DNA from: Aerococcus sp. Group 1
Lineage (GTDB): Bacteria > Bacillota > Bacilli > Lactobacillales > Aerococcaceae
Length of the DNA stretch: 64,000 bases
Direction: 5' to 3'
NCBI RefSeq assembly: GCF_000193205.1
Contig: NC_015278.1
Span: 1,860,001 to 1,924,000, forward strand
Shown: piece after piece, positions 1 through 8,245 of the stretch
Position numbering within the stretch: position 1 is the first letter of the stretch
Layout: every line of letters begins with the position of its first letter
Position numbers and translations under genes: made by a program
Notes under the pieces: generated by a model
What the model was told of the DNA's origin: nothing
What the model saw: only the letters and a program-made list of their open reading frames with translations
The model's database searches: none

Positions 1-2
1 CC

Positions 3-812
3 TACTTTTATTGGAAAAATAAAGATGAGGAAATTGATAAGGATGCCGATTTAAAAGAGGAAATGAAAGACATCAGAGAAACCCATAAGGATTATGGTTA
101 TCGAAGAATGCGAGCTGAACTGCTTTCCCGTGGTTATAAGGTCAGTAAAAACAAAGTTCAACGCCTAATGAAAATTATGGGGATACAGGTCACTAGCTAT
201 ACTAGAAAGACAAGAAAATATAATTCCTACAAAGGAACGATTGGAGAGATAGCGCCAAATCGTATCAACCGGCGGTTTGATTCGACCATTCCTTATCAAA
301 AAATAACAACAGACACAACAGAATTTAAATACTACTATGCCGATGATTCTGGGAATTATCAAACTGGAAAACTCTATTTAGATCCTTACATGGATCTATT
401 TAATCGAGAAATTATTTCTTTTAAGATAACACATCAGCCTAATGGACAAAGCATGTTGGAGGGGCTACAAGCTGCCATTGAAGCAAGTAAATTATGTCCA
501 TACAGAAGAACCTTTCATTCTGATCAGGGCTGGGCCTATCAAATGAAAAGTTACACCCGGCTCTTGAAGGATCACCGAATTTTTCAAAGTATGTCTCGTA
601 AAGGAAATTGCTTAGATAATTCGCCAATGGAGAATTTCTTTAGTCTACTAAAACAAGAAGTCTACTATGGTCGGACTTATCATTCCTTTGAAGAATTAGC
701 ACAAGCGATTGAAGATTTTATAATCTATTACAATGGTGAAAGAATCAAAGAAAAATTAGATTTTAGGAGTCCTATAGAATTTCGTCTTCATCACGCTTCT
801 TTCGCCGCTTAA
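3..812 (+). CDS. IS3-family transposase OrfB, 5' end outside the window
   Basis: DDE-type transposase (integrase core, rve) that cuts and joins the element ends. The frame is open to the left edge, so the gene is partial; a methionine at 63 is internal. Counting from that methionine, an HTH_21-like region is at residues 5-45, followed by the catalytic core: D84 in TTDTTEF, D154 in FHSDQGWAYQ and E190 in DNSPMENFFSLLKQE. The spacing is typical of IS3 OrfB. In this family OrfB is normally made by -1 frameshifting from OrfA, which would lie to the left. The C-terminal end looks intact. Confidence 0.9.
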   Translation, partial: YFYWKNKDEEIDKDADLKEEMKDIRETHKDYGYRRMRAELLSRGYKVSKNKVQRLMKIMGIQVTSYTRKTRKYNSYKGTIGEIAPNRINRRFDSTIPYQKITTDTTEFKYYYADDSGNYQTGKLYLDPYMDLFNREIISFKITHQPNGQSMLEGLQAAIEASKLCPYRRTFHSDQGWAYQMKSYTRLLKDHRIFQSMSRKGNCLDNSPMENFFSLLKQEVYYGRTYHSFEELAQAIEDFIIYYNGERIKEKLDFRSPIEFRLHHASFAA

Positions 813-827
813 TGATTACACATAAAC

Positions 828-875
828 TTTAAACTTATCAAGAGCCGCTACGCTCTTCCTCTTGACAAGTTTAAA
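828..875. repeat. Imperfect inverted repeat after the transposase
   Basis: Arms 828-844 and 859-875 (core AACTTATCAAGAG / CTCTTGACAAGTT) match over 17 bases with one mismatch around a 14-base loop. The outer flanks ACACAT (818-823) and ATGTGT (887-892) continue the symmetry. There is no clean T-run, so it is more likely a structural part of the IS than a classical terminator. Confidence 0.55.
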
Positions 876-1042
876 TTTCTGAGTAAATGTGTCGGCAAGA
901 AATAAGCAAGAACTGTAAGCAACAAAAAAGAGCTGGCCAAAGGCCAACTCACTATATATAAAGTCCAACTTATTGGGGTCACCATAGTTTCCATCACTTT
1001 GCAGGGGTTATTCCATTCAGATTTTATTAGTTTCCCTAAGCC

Positions 1043-2038
1043 CTAATTCACGCGATTCTTAGCGTCACCGGTTTCAATGACCTCAAGGGCACTGTCTAAA
1101 CCACCATCCACTAAAGCCTTAATGGCGTCATCGGTGTAGTAGGCCAAGTGAGGGGTGTAGAGAATCTTTGGATGATTGATCAAGGTTTTCAGGCGTTCAT
1201 CTTCAACCGTTTTATCGCTCCAATCCTTGAAGACGTATGGCCCTTCTGCTTCATAGGTATCAAGGGCTGCTGAAGCAATATGACCAGAATCAATGGCTAC
1301 TAATAAAGCATCGGTATCTACCAAGGCGCCCCGGCCATTGTTTACCAGAATGGTTCCTTCCTTACATTGGGCCAATAAGTCAGCGTCAAACATATGGTAA
1401 TTATCCTTGGTTAGGGGCATATGGAGGCTGACAATATCTGCTTGGGCTACAGCTTCTTCAAGCGAATCCACAAAAGTAAGGTATTTTTCTGCCGCTGGAT
1501 CAGGGGCAATATCGTAAGCAACTACCTTCCCGCCAATCCCAGAATAAATGCGAGCCAGTTCTTGGCCAATGTGTCCAGCCCCAATCACAGCTAGGGTTAA
1601 GTCTTTTAAGACCCGGCCACGAACTTCAGGAGAACGGGAGAAGTTATGTGCCTTGGTCCGCGGTAAGATATTATTCAAGCGACGATTTAAATAAATAATA
1701 GTTCCTAAGGTGTATTCAGCAATAGAAACTGGGGAATAAGTAGGCACATTAGTAATAATAATGCCATTTTCCTTAGCTTGGTCTAAGTCATACATATCCA
1801 CACCGGCTGAGCGTTGGGCGATTTGTTGAATGCCTAAGTCATGTAAACGCGAAAAAATCGGTTCTTCAATCCGAGGCACTTGGGATGTCGATACTCCGTC
1901 GAATCCTGCCGCCAAGTCCACCGTATCCACTGTCAACTCTTCTGTTACCAGCTTCACTTCAACTTGATGACGACTGGCCCAGGCTTCTACCAAAGGTTTC
2001 TCTTCAGCAGTCACAGCATAAACGATAATTTTAGTCAT
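1043..2038 (-). CDS. ldhD: D-2-hydroxyacid dehydrogenase (probable D-lactate dehydrogenase)
   Basis: NAD-dependent reduction of pyruvate (or another 2-keto acid) to the D-hydroxyacid in the cytoplasm. The 331-residue protein has the family order: N-terminal catalytic part with RSAGVDMYDLD, Rossmann motif GAGHIGQELARIYSGIG, then NNGRGALVDTDAL and, near the end, PHLAYYTDDAI with the expected catalytic histidine. Arg, Glu and His positions of the family appear present. The start at 2038 is chosen because AAAGAGG lies just upstream and homologues begin MTKIIVY-like; the frame extends further upstream without support. It is divergent from the carrier at 2290, sharing a 250-base promoter region. 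Confidence 0.9.
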   Translation of the reverse strand: MTKIIVYAVTAEEKPLVEAWASRHQVEVKLVTEELTVDTVDLAAGFDGVSTSQVPRIEEPIFSRLHDLGIQQIAQRSAGVDMYDLDQAKENGIIITNVPTYSPVSIAEYTLGTIIYLNRRLNNILPRTKAHNFSRSPEVRGRVLKDLTLAVIGAGHIGQELARIYSGIGGKVVAYDIAPDPAAEKYLTFVDSLEEAVAQADIVSLHMPLTKDNYHMFDADLLAQCKEGTILVNNGRGALVDTDALLVAIDSGHIASAALDTYEAEGPYVFKDWSDKTVEDERLKTLINHPKILYTPHLAYYTDDAIKALVDGGLDSALEVIETGDAKNRVN

Positions 2039-2289
2039 AAAATCGCCTCTTTCACTTTTTAATAATAGTACTATGAAAATTAGGCTTTGGCTATAATAAC
2101 TTCTTCCGAAACCAATTCCTAATTTAAGATAGCAAACAAAAATTGAGAATAGCACAATCTACACAAACACCACTATCACGGATCCTCACGTGCAGCACAG
2201 CAATTATCTCACGATTTTTATGCTTTCTCACTATTCAGCCAAGCGGCTTTAATGCTATAATCCTCAATGTTAGAAACGAGGAATTATCT

Positions 2290-3630
2290 ATGTCTAAAAT
2301 TGCTTTAAATTGGAAAGAGCGTCTAATCATTGCTCTCATGCTCTTTGGGCTTTTTTTCGGAGCCGGAAATATCATCTTCCCAGTCTCCCTAGGTCAACAG
2401 GCGGCTAGCCATGTGGGGCTAGCCGTGACCGGTTTTAATATTACTGCAGTGGGCCTACCTTTACTCGCCATTGCGGCTATGGGTTTTTCAGAAACGGAAT
2501 CCGTCTTTCAAATCGCTAATAAGGTCAATCGCCCTTTTGCTTATTTCTTTACCGTTGGTCTCTATCTGACTATCGGCCCCCTTTTCGCCACACCGCGCTT
2601 AGCCACCGTTTCCTATGAAGTAGGAATCACTGATTTTGTGCCTGACCACTTAGAAACTCCCGCCCTGTTCTTATATTCAGCGCTCTTCTTTCTTTTGGTC
2701 CTATTCTTTAGTTTACGCTCATCTAAAATCATTGAATGGGTGGGCAAATATTTAACCCCAGCCTTTCTTATCCTATTGGCTGTGATCTTAATCCGAGCCC
2801 TCTTTGACACCGGAGGCTTCCGTCAAGTACTCTACCCTTCCCCAGCCTACCAGGCGGCCCCTTTGGCTATGGGACTATTAGAGGGCTATAACACCATGGA
2901 TAGTTTAGCGGGATTGGCCTTTGGAATTATTATTATTCAATCAATTCGTGAATTTGGTATTCAACAACCCCGACAAGTCTCTCGAGAAGTGATGACATCT
3001 GGGAGTTTAAGTATTCTTTTGATGGCTTTCATCTATATTGCCTTAGCTTTACTAGGCACCCATAGCTTACAATTTATTCCCCTGTCCGAAAACGGTGGTC
3101 AAGCTTTATCACTGATTACTCGCCATTACTTCGGTTTAGCAGGACAAGTCCTCTTAGCCCTTATGATTACCGTAGCTTGCTTGAAGACCGCCATTGGACT
3201 AGTGGTGGCCCTAGCGGAAACTTTTGATAAATTTCACTTTTTCAATCTCAAGCAAAAGCATTGGACCATTATTGCCTGTCTCTTGGCCTTTCTGGTGGCC
3301 AATATCGGTTTCGACGCGATTTTATCCTTATCTCTACCAGTATTAATGTTACTTTATCCCCTAGCTTGTGTGTTGATCTTACTTAGTCTCTTACCTCAGA
3401 ACTGGCAAAGTCCCGCACTCTACCAAATCACGATGGCGGTAACTTTTGTCCCAGCCTGCTTAGACTTTTTAAAAGCTTCTCCTGATTTTATCAGCCAAAG
3501 TGGACTAGCTAGTAGCCTAACCCAATGGGCCAGTCACTATCTGCCTTTCTTTGACCTCGGTTTTGCCTGGCTCATACCGGCTACTGTAACCATTATTCTC
3601 TGCTTACTTATCCAAAAAATTAAGCAATAA
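2290..3630 (+). CDS. brnQ: Branched-chain amino acid:cation symporter (BrnQ type)
   Basis: LIVCS-family carrier, 446 residues, importing Leu/Ile/Val with Na+ or H+. About 12 hydrophobic segments are visible. Family signatures are FGLFFGAGNIIFPVSLGQ near the N-terminus, TIGPLFATPRLATVSYEVG around residue 100, and EGYNTMDSLAGLAFG near residue 200. The start is set at ATG 2290 after GAGGAATTATCT; upstream in-frame codons have no homology character. It is followed directly by a hairpin terminator, so it is probably monocistronic. A second, diverged copy lies at 17196. Confidence 0.92.
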   Translation: MSKIALNWKERLIIALMLFGLFFGAGNIIFPVSLGQQAASHVGLAVTGFNITAVGLPLLAIAAMGFSETESVFQIANKVNRPFAYFFTVGLYLTIGPLFATPRLATVSYEVGITDFVPDHLETPALFLYSALFFLLVLFFSLRSSKIIEWVGKYLTPAFLILLAVILIRALFDTGGFRQVLYPSPAYQAAPLAMGLLEGYNTMDSLAGLAFGIIIIQSIREFGIQQPRQVSREVMTSGSLSILLMAFIYIALALLGTHSLQFIPLSENGGQALSLITRHYFGLAGQVLLALMITVACLKTAIGLVVALAETFDKFHFFNLKQKHWTIIACLLAFLVANIGFDAILSLSLPVLMLLYPLACVLILLSLLPQNWQSPALYQITMAVTFVPACLDFLKASPDFISQSGLASSLTQWASHYLPFFDLGFAWLIPATVTIILCLLIQKIKQ

Positions 3631-3635
3631 ACCAA

Positions 3636-3686
3636 AAATAGCGCAACTAGTCTCTAATAGAGGGGCCAGATGCGCTATTTCTTATT
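3636..3686. terminator. Bidirectional Rho-independent terminator
   Basis: Stem AAATAGCGCA (3636-3645) pairs with TGCGCTATTT (3671-3680), with T-rich flanks on both strands. It serves both brnQ and the convergent reductase at 3701-4558. Confidence 0.8.
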
Positions 3687-3700
3687 TTCTATAAGTTAAT

Positions 3701-4558
3701 TTACTTCACTTCCCACATATCCAAAACTGGGCCTTGGGGCAGGATTTCTTTACCAAAGGAATCACGCCCGTTCTTACCGAGGTAAGTCCCTTCCTTAATG
3801 GCTTGGAAATTAGTCGATTGATGAAATGCTGGGATTTGGTGTAATTGTTGTAAATGATCCCATAGATGCGGGAAATCACTTAAACGGTACTTATTAACCT
3901 GAAAGGCTGTATAGTAAGTGGTATCAAAACGAACTAAGGGGGTATAAAGGACAACATCCGCCAAGGTCAAACGGTTGCCTACTAAATAATCCTGTCCAGT
4001 TAAGGCTTGGTCAATTTCTGCAAGAGAGTCAAAAAATTGATCAGCATATTTTTTATAGTCTGCTTGTTCACTAGCCTGATGGGCCTTGGCCGGCGCTCCG
4101 ATTAGGTCAGACCCAATTCTGTCAAAGCACTGGTCAATCGCTGCCCGCTGGTCTGCAGGATACAAGTCCTCAACTTGACTCGTCCCTAAGTCCTTAAAAC
4201 GAGTAGAAAAATCCTTAATAATATCAAGGGATTCTTGGCTAACTACTTCTTTTGTAGTCAAGTCTACCAGGGCAGGAACTGAATAAGGACCATCATAATT
4301 CGGATCAGTATTATGATAGAGCTCACTTAGGTATTCCACTTGTAAAACTGCATCTTGATTGCCGGCTTGGTTAGAAAAGTCCCAAATTTTATCAGTTTTG
4401 ATGGGCGAAGTGACTGATTTCCCAATCACATCCTCTAAGCCTAATAAGGAACGCACAATATCCGTTCTCTGTGCAAAAGGACAAGACTGGGAAATAACTA
4501 ATTGATAACGGCCACTTTCTACTGGATAATCATAGTCTTTATCGTATACTCTTGACAT
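3701..4558 (-). CDS. Glutathionyl-hydroquinone reductase-like GST (YqjG/ECM4 family)
   Basis: Omega/Xi-class glutathione-transferase family, 285 residues. The N-terminal thioredoxin-like half carries SQSCPFAQRTDIVRSLLG, matching the CPWA-type catalytic cysteine site of glutathionyl-hydroquinone reductases. The C-terminal half is the helical GST domain (about residues 130-260, GQDYLVGNRLTLADVVLYTPL). Known members reduce glutathionyl-hydroquinones; the thiol used here is unknown, since many lactic acid bacteria lack their own glutathione synthesis. It is a single gene with its own start near an AGGAG-like site. Confidence 0.85.
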   Translation of the reverse strand: MSRVYDKDYDYPVESGRYQLVISQSCPFAQRTDIVRSLLGLEDVIGKSVTSPIKTDKIWDFSNQAGNQDAVLQVEYLSELYHNTDPNYDGPYSVPALVDLTTKEVVSQESLDIIKDFSTRFKDLGTSQVEDLYPADQRAAIDQCFDRIGSDLIGAPAKAHQASEQADYKKYADQFFDSLAEIDQALTGQDYLVGNRLTLADVVLYTPLVRFDTTYYTAFQVNKYRLSDFPHLWDHLQQLHQIPAFHQSTNFQAIKEGTYLGKNGRDSFGKEILPQGPVLDMWEVK

Positions 4559-4651
4559 AAAAGCACTCCTCTTTTTTAATTCCTGTCTTCTTACTCTCTC
4601 ATTATATAAGAGGGGCTAGGCGGATGATAGTTTTCCGCTCAAGACACTTCC

Positions 4652-4996
4652 TTAAGCAGACAAAGTTAAAATCATAATCGCTCCGGCAGCCACTAAACCT
4701 ACCAAAAGGGCTTCAATGGATTTTTCCACTAAAATACTCCCCACTTGATGCCAATAGGAGCCTTTTGGAAGGTTACGCACTAAGAGAGAGCCATTGACAA
4801 AAGCCGTTAAAATCATCCAAACCAAAAACAGAAAAACTAGGGCAATCGACCAAGAAGGATTGATTATGAACTCTACCATAATTCCGACAAAGGCAAGTTC
4901 TAAAATTATTGCTGCCAGACAAAAATACCGGTCTTTCTTCCATAGGGAGCGGATAAAATACCTGCGCTTTTGAAAATGATTTGAATTTTCTTTCAT
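4652..4996 (-). CDS. Small membrane protein of unknown function
   Basis: A 114-residue protein with a short basic N-terminus (HFQKRRYFIRSLWKKDR) and three likely membrane helices (about residues 26-48, 53-75, 92-114). The ATG at 4996 is preferred over the GTG at 5008 because GAGGTGG sits 8 bases upstream of the ATG. I recognise no family. It is transcribed in the same direction as the upstream accessory cassette but is separated from it by 140 bases containing a possible terminator. Confidence 0.65.
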   Translation of the reverse strand: MKENSNHFQKRRYFIRSLWKKDRYFCLAAIILELAFVGIMVEFIINPSWSIALVFLFLVWMILTAFVNGSLLVRNLPKGSYWHQVGSILVEKSIEALLVGLVAAGAIMILTLSA

Positions 4997-5094
4997 AACT
5001 GCCACCACCTCAGTTTACTTATTCAATGAAATTATACTAAATCAGGTGGTTTTATAGTACCGAAAGCCTGAAAAGGTTGAAACTTAATATAATA

Positions 5095-5133
5095 AAAAGA
5101 GCTCACCATAAATAAACTAGCGAACTCTTGTCT
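5095..5133 (-). terminator. Possible terminator of the PRTase cassette
   Basis: On the minus strand AAGAGTTCGC can pair loosely with GTGAGCTCTT, followed by TTTTTA. The stem is imperfect. Its position directly after the stop at 5137 supports the role. Confidence 0.45.
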
Positions 5134-5136
5134 TTA

Positions 5137-6225
5137 CTAAAAAGGAAGGTCAATGTCAAAGATAGGGTCAAAGTTTCGATAGAGTTGCTCTTCTGGACTA
5201 CCTAAAAGACCACGATCACAGTCAAAATGAGGGGCAAAGCCAAGATCAAGCTTTTGATCGATTGGTTCTTGAGGCGTATCCAGGAGGCCAGAATAATCTA
5301 CATAACCATTTTTACCTTCCTTAACCCTGATATTGAAAATCGGATCAACTAGTGAAGGTCTATTATTATAAGAATTTGTATTATGCCTTCTCAATTCTTC
5401 TTTAAATGTTTCGTAGCCCACATTATTAGAAAAAACACACACCGTCTTTCCATAAAATTCTCCAGGGGAAATAATTTTTAATTTAATAAATTGACTTCCA
5501 TTCGATGCGATATATTCTATGAAAGAAGATATTTTCACTTGAACCTTTTTTCCTAGGCCATGGTATTTATTCTTGGTACAGGACAAGAATTTAAATTGCA
5601 TTCCCGGATTCTGCGTTTTTAGTAGGCTTAGCGAAATCTTAGCCGTATCCCCTCTTTCAAAGAGGTCATCAATCACTAGACCAATCGGTTGGGCTGAGCC
5701 GGTTCTTGAGTAGCTGGGAAAATCTTCAGGCAGTCGAATACATGATGCTTCGAAGTTTTCACTGCTGACCATAGTATCTTTAGCCGTCACATTATCTTTT
5801 TTAAAGAGACAGCGTTTGTGGTAGGGAACACCTAATTGATCTGAAAGAACATTGACTAAATCATAGATAAATTTCACTTGACCATTAGGATTCCAGCGTG
5901 TTCGTGGATTAAAAGAAGGAGCAGGAATAAGAAAATCAAATAGTAATCCAATCTCTCTAAGTCCTTGGCCGACAAAACCCGCTAATTTGAATAATTCATT
6001 CATGTAAGCATCTTTCAGCCAATTGGGTAAATCATTGTAGGGCTTATGCATTTGAGGCGTATATACGTATTTTAATTGATAAATGCACTTTCCTATTTCG
6101 GTATGCTCTGGACCTCTATCCTCATTGACTTTGTCCTTATACCAATCCAGGTAATAGGCTTCAAAATCGGTAATTGCTTTAATAGGATGAATATGTTTTA
6201 GTTTTTCTGCTTGATTCACTGCCAT
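5137..6225 (-). CDS. ComF-like phosphoribosyltransferase-fold protein, last gene of a three-gene accessory cassette
   Basis: A 362-residue protein. Residues about 95-220 read as a type I phosphoribosyltransferase fold of the ComF kind. FLIPAPSFNPRTRW (98-111) resembles the ComF P-x-P...R segment, and IGLVIDDLFERGDTAKI (181-197) is a PRPP-binding loop with two aspartates and G-x-T. The 70 residues before it are helical; the roughly 140 after it form an unrecognised C-terminal region. That region ends with two similar strings, DPIFNIRV (295-302) and DPIFDIDLPF (353-362). The start has AGAAAGG nine bases upstream and follows the 83-residue gene by 18 bases. The active-site motif suggests transfer to or cleavage of a ribose-phosphate; the substrate is unknown. 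Confidence 0.6.
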   Translation of the reverse strand: MAVNQAEKLKHIHPIKAITDFEAYYLDWYKDKVNEDRGPEHTEIGKCIYQLKYVYTPQMHKPYNDLPNWLKDAYMNELFKLAGFVGQGLREIGLLFDFLIPAPSFNPRTRWNPNGQVKFIYDLVNVLSDQLGVPYHKRCLFKKDNVTAKDTMVSSENFEASCIRLPEDFPSYSRTGSAQPIGLVIDDLFERGDTAKISLSLLKTQNPGMQFKFLSCTKNKYHGLGKKVQVKISSFIEYIASNGSQFIKLKIISPGEFYGKTVCVFSNNVGYETFKEELRRHNTNSYNNRPSLVDPIFNIRVKEGKNGYVDYSGLLDTPQEPIDQKLDLGFAPHFDCDRGLLGSPEEQLYRNFDPIFDIDLPF

Positions 6226-6243
6226 AATGATAGCCTTTCTAGA

Positions 6244-6495
6244 CTAAAAAAGCGTCGTTTGTTGGAAATCAGAATCTTCACTAACAGTCAGTTGACGTTC
6301 GTTTTTTAATAAATCAGAAAATTTGCTAAAAATTTTATCACGCTTGATTGTAGCAGGATGTTCGTCTTTATTTATACCTCGAGAGGAAAGAATTAAGTCT
6401 TTTTCTTCCCCAGTCAATTGCTCCTCTTGATAGCTATTCATCAATGCTTCCAGCTGCTTGAGTCCTTCCTCTCCCTTTAAGTTGCGATAGCGCAT
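6244..6495 (-). CDS. Small helical protein, middle gene of the SLOG/PRTase cassette
   Basis: 83 residues, charged and mostly helical (GLKQLEALMNSYQEEQLTGE), with no membrane segment or recognised domain. Its ATG (6493-6495) lies inside the end of the -1-frame reading of the SLOG gene upstream (which stops at 6477), and the PRTase gene follows 18 bases later. No good Shine-Dalgarno site precedes it, so translation is probably coupled to the upstream gene. It could be an adaptor or regulator of its neighbours; this rests on context only. Confidence 0.55.
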   Translation of the reverse strand: MRYRNLKGEEGLKQLEALMNSYQEEQLTGEEKDLILSSRGINKDEHPATIKRDKIFSKFSDLLKNERQLTVSEDSDFQQTTLF

Positions 6496-6955
6496 GGTGT
6501 TTTCATATAAATAAAAAACTTTACCGATTTACCTTGTAACAACAACTGTATCGTGTTCCTTAGGGTACCGGAAGAAACCTGAAGAGCACCAAAACGGTTT
6601 TTTTGATGGGGTCAAAAATCGCTAGCCCCCATTGAGAGTCATTAACCATTTGTCGGTCCTTCATCATTTGTTGCTCTTGACCATTGAGCCCTTCATTAGG
6701 GTGGACATAGCGAAGTTTCCAATCTTTTTCAAGTGCTATCCGTGGCTTCTGATTTATAGTAAAAATTTCCACATTTTTATAATCCTCGAGGCGGAGCAAG
6801 TCAGCAACTTCTTTATCGACCCCCTTGTTAGAGTCCCCTAAGTTAATCTTTAAGCCTTGGTCAATAATTGCATCAATGGATTCTAGTACTTCTTGGGATA
6901 ATTGATTTTGCGTTCTCGACCCAGAGATGAAAACACTCCGAGTTGTTTCAGCCAT
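6477..6955 (-). pseudogene. SLOG-like (YspA/DprA-related) nucleotide-binding protein, frameshifted at an A7 run
   Basis: The start at 6955 has GGAGGTGG upstream. Residues 8-14 (VFISGSR), 36-47 (INLGDSNKGVD) and 104-116 (MVNDSQWGLAIFD) follow the Rossmann-like SLOG/LOG pattern (GSR, GD..G.D, ND...laifD). The zero frame stops at 6560, just after a run of seven A residues (T7 on the plus strand, 6598-6604). Reading one base back continues with NRFGALQVSSGTLRNTIQ and LLLQGKSVKFF, the expected final S-G-T...GK.v segment, and stops at 6477 overlapping the next gene. So the gene is frameshifted, phase-variable, subject to slippage, or misread in sequencing. Confidence 0.65.
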
Positions 6956-7218
6956 AAACTTCCACCTCCAAAAGTTTACAATAATACCTGTGTATATTAT
7001 AAGATCTCCTCCCAAATAAAATAAAGGAGAGAATCACAAATTGACTTCGCTCTTATATTATAGCATGTTCGATCCAAAGCTTGGATAATGAGAGTTGAAG
7101 ACCGCAAGAGGAAATAAAAATAAGTTAATAAAAAAGAGACTTCAATAAAGCCTCCAATAAATCAAATATTATTAATTTCTTTTTGAAAATCCCAAAATAA
7201 GTAGGTAAAGACTCATGG

Positions 7219-7401
7219 TTAATGGTTTTGGTCATGCTCCCTAGCCACTGTTAGAAAGTAGTCAGCCAGGGTGAGACCATACTTCTTTGCTTGATTTTTT
7301 AGGTAATCTCTTTCTTCTCGAGTTACTTTCATCCCTATATCGATGTTACGCTTCCGCCCTGTAGCTGGACGACCACGAGGGCGTTTCTTTTTGTCTGTCA
7401 C
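7219..7401 (-). CDS. Small ribbon-helix-helix DNA-binding protein
   Basis: 60 residues with a basic AT-hook-like head (KKKRPRGRPATGRKR) followed by IDIGMKVTREERDYLKNQAKKYGLTLADYF, the beta-alpha-alpha pattern of Arc/CopG/MobC-type proteins. It starts at GTG (7399-7401) with AGGGAA seven bases upstream. Such proteins serve as antitoxins, plasmid regulators or relaxosome accessories; no toxin or relaxase lies next to it. It sits about 260 bases upstream of the SLOG gene on the same strand and could regulate it. Confidence 0.65.
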   Translation of the reverse strand: MTDKKKRPRGRPATGRKRNIDIGMKVTREERDYLKNQAKKYGLTLADYFLTVAREHDQNH

Positions 7402-7562
7402 TGTCTATTCCCTGCTTTCCTTTATCATTTAATACGCTAACAATAAATCACCAGACTAACGCCTAACCCCCATGAGAGAGAAGATTTTGTCACTAAACCA
7501 AGTTTCTTTAAATATCGCAAAGCACTTAAAGTTATCTCGACCAATTAATGAGTATATTTTAA

Positions 7563-7817
7563 TTAGGTATGTTTAAGATCCACTTTAATAGGAATCAGTA
7601 ATGCATCTTCAGAAATTATCAAGTCATCAAAAGACGATGCCTTGGGAATTGAATTACCTTCTTTTTTAGCAATAATTAACCATCCTTCAAGAAGATACTT
7701 AGCCATATAGAGGGCATCGTTCATATCTTCACCGAAAGAATACGCGCCATCTAAATCTGGAAATTCAATAGTATATTTGCCTCCTGATGGAGTAAAGATG
7801 GCATAGTATAAATATAT
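7563..7817 (-). pseudogene. Orphan HicB-like antitoxin lacking a standard start codon
   Basis: On the minus strand an 84-codon frame reads YLYYAIFTPSGGKYTIEFPD then LDGAYSFGEDMNDALYMAKY, the N-terminal HicB signature (YYAIF.p..ggy.v.FPDl.ga...G). No ATG, GTG or TTG occurs at its beginning. An AAGGAAG site lies six bases before an ATA codon (7815-7817) exactly where a start is expected, so ATG seems to have changed to ATA. No HicA-like frame is visible on either side. The protein ends early after ALLIPIKVDLKHT. It is probably a relic. Confidence 0.6.
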
Positions 7818-7832
7818 AGCTAACTTCCTTTC

Positions 7833-7860
7833 AGATTAACCCCGCATGTGCGAGAAAAGC
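7833..7860. CRISPR. Solitary degenerate type I-E-like CRISPR repeat
   Basis: A 28-base unit with core ACCCCGCATGTGCGAGAAAA. It matches the unit at 8847-8874 at about 22 of 28 positions in the same orientation and has the imperfect CCGCATGTGCG hairpin typical of type I-E repeats. No further repeat occurs 61 bases to either side. Confidence 0.5.
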
Positions 7861-8245
7861 TCTTGACCTTTTACCACACTACCATAGTAACAACTATCAT
7901 CATGAAGTTGTATGTAGTAACGCCTTACTTTTATGCGCAAAATATGAACATTTATGTAGTAGTTATGAATTGATGTTAGTAAATATAACAAAGAAGACAA
8001 ATAAAAAAGTCACACAAATTAATGTGTTGCTAAAGAATGTTTGTTATATATTAATAAAAACCTGTCAGCTTAAACCACTGATAGACTCAATAGCTAACGC
8101 CTTTACTATATAATAAATAACCAACCTCCGCTAGAAAAAGCCTACCAAATATATCAAAAGATCAGACTTAATAACCGCTATTATTAAGCTACTTAAAGCG
8201 TTGATAAACTTGATACAATAACACTATATAGCAAGGTGTTAACAC
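7861..8245. other. AT-rich stretch without a recognisable gene
   Basis: All six frames are broken within a few dozen codons. Short repeats such as GTAGTAAC/TAGTAACAAC and several GTAGTAGTT-like strings occur around 7885-7960. I see no tRNA, riboswitch or terminator here. It may be decayed remnant sequence of the accessory patch. Confidence 0.6.

Larger units (their letters stand above)
1..985 (+). mobile_element. IS3-family insertion sequence, right part
   Basis: The window opens inside a transposase reading frame. After its stop comes a long hairpin (828-875), then a second short palindrome (about 931-948, AGCTGGCC/GGCCAACT), and then AAGTCCAACTTATTGGGGTC at 961-980. That last string resembles right ends of IS3-family (IS150-group) elements as I remember them. 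The right boundary near 980-985 is an estimate, because the left end is outside the window and I cannot pair terminal repeats or see a target duplication. Confidence 0.6.

Noticed and set aside
828..875. Hairpin after the transposase read as a transcription terminator
   Set aside because: The arms are long but no T-run follows; its place inside the IS fits an IS structural element better.
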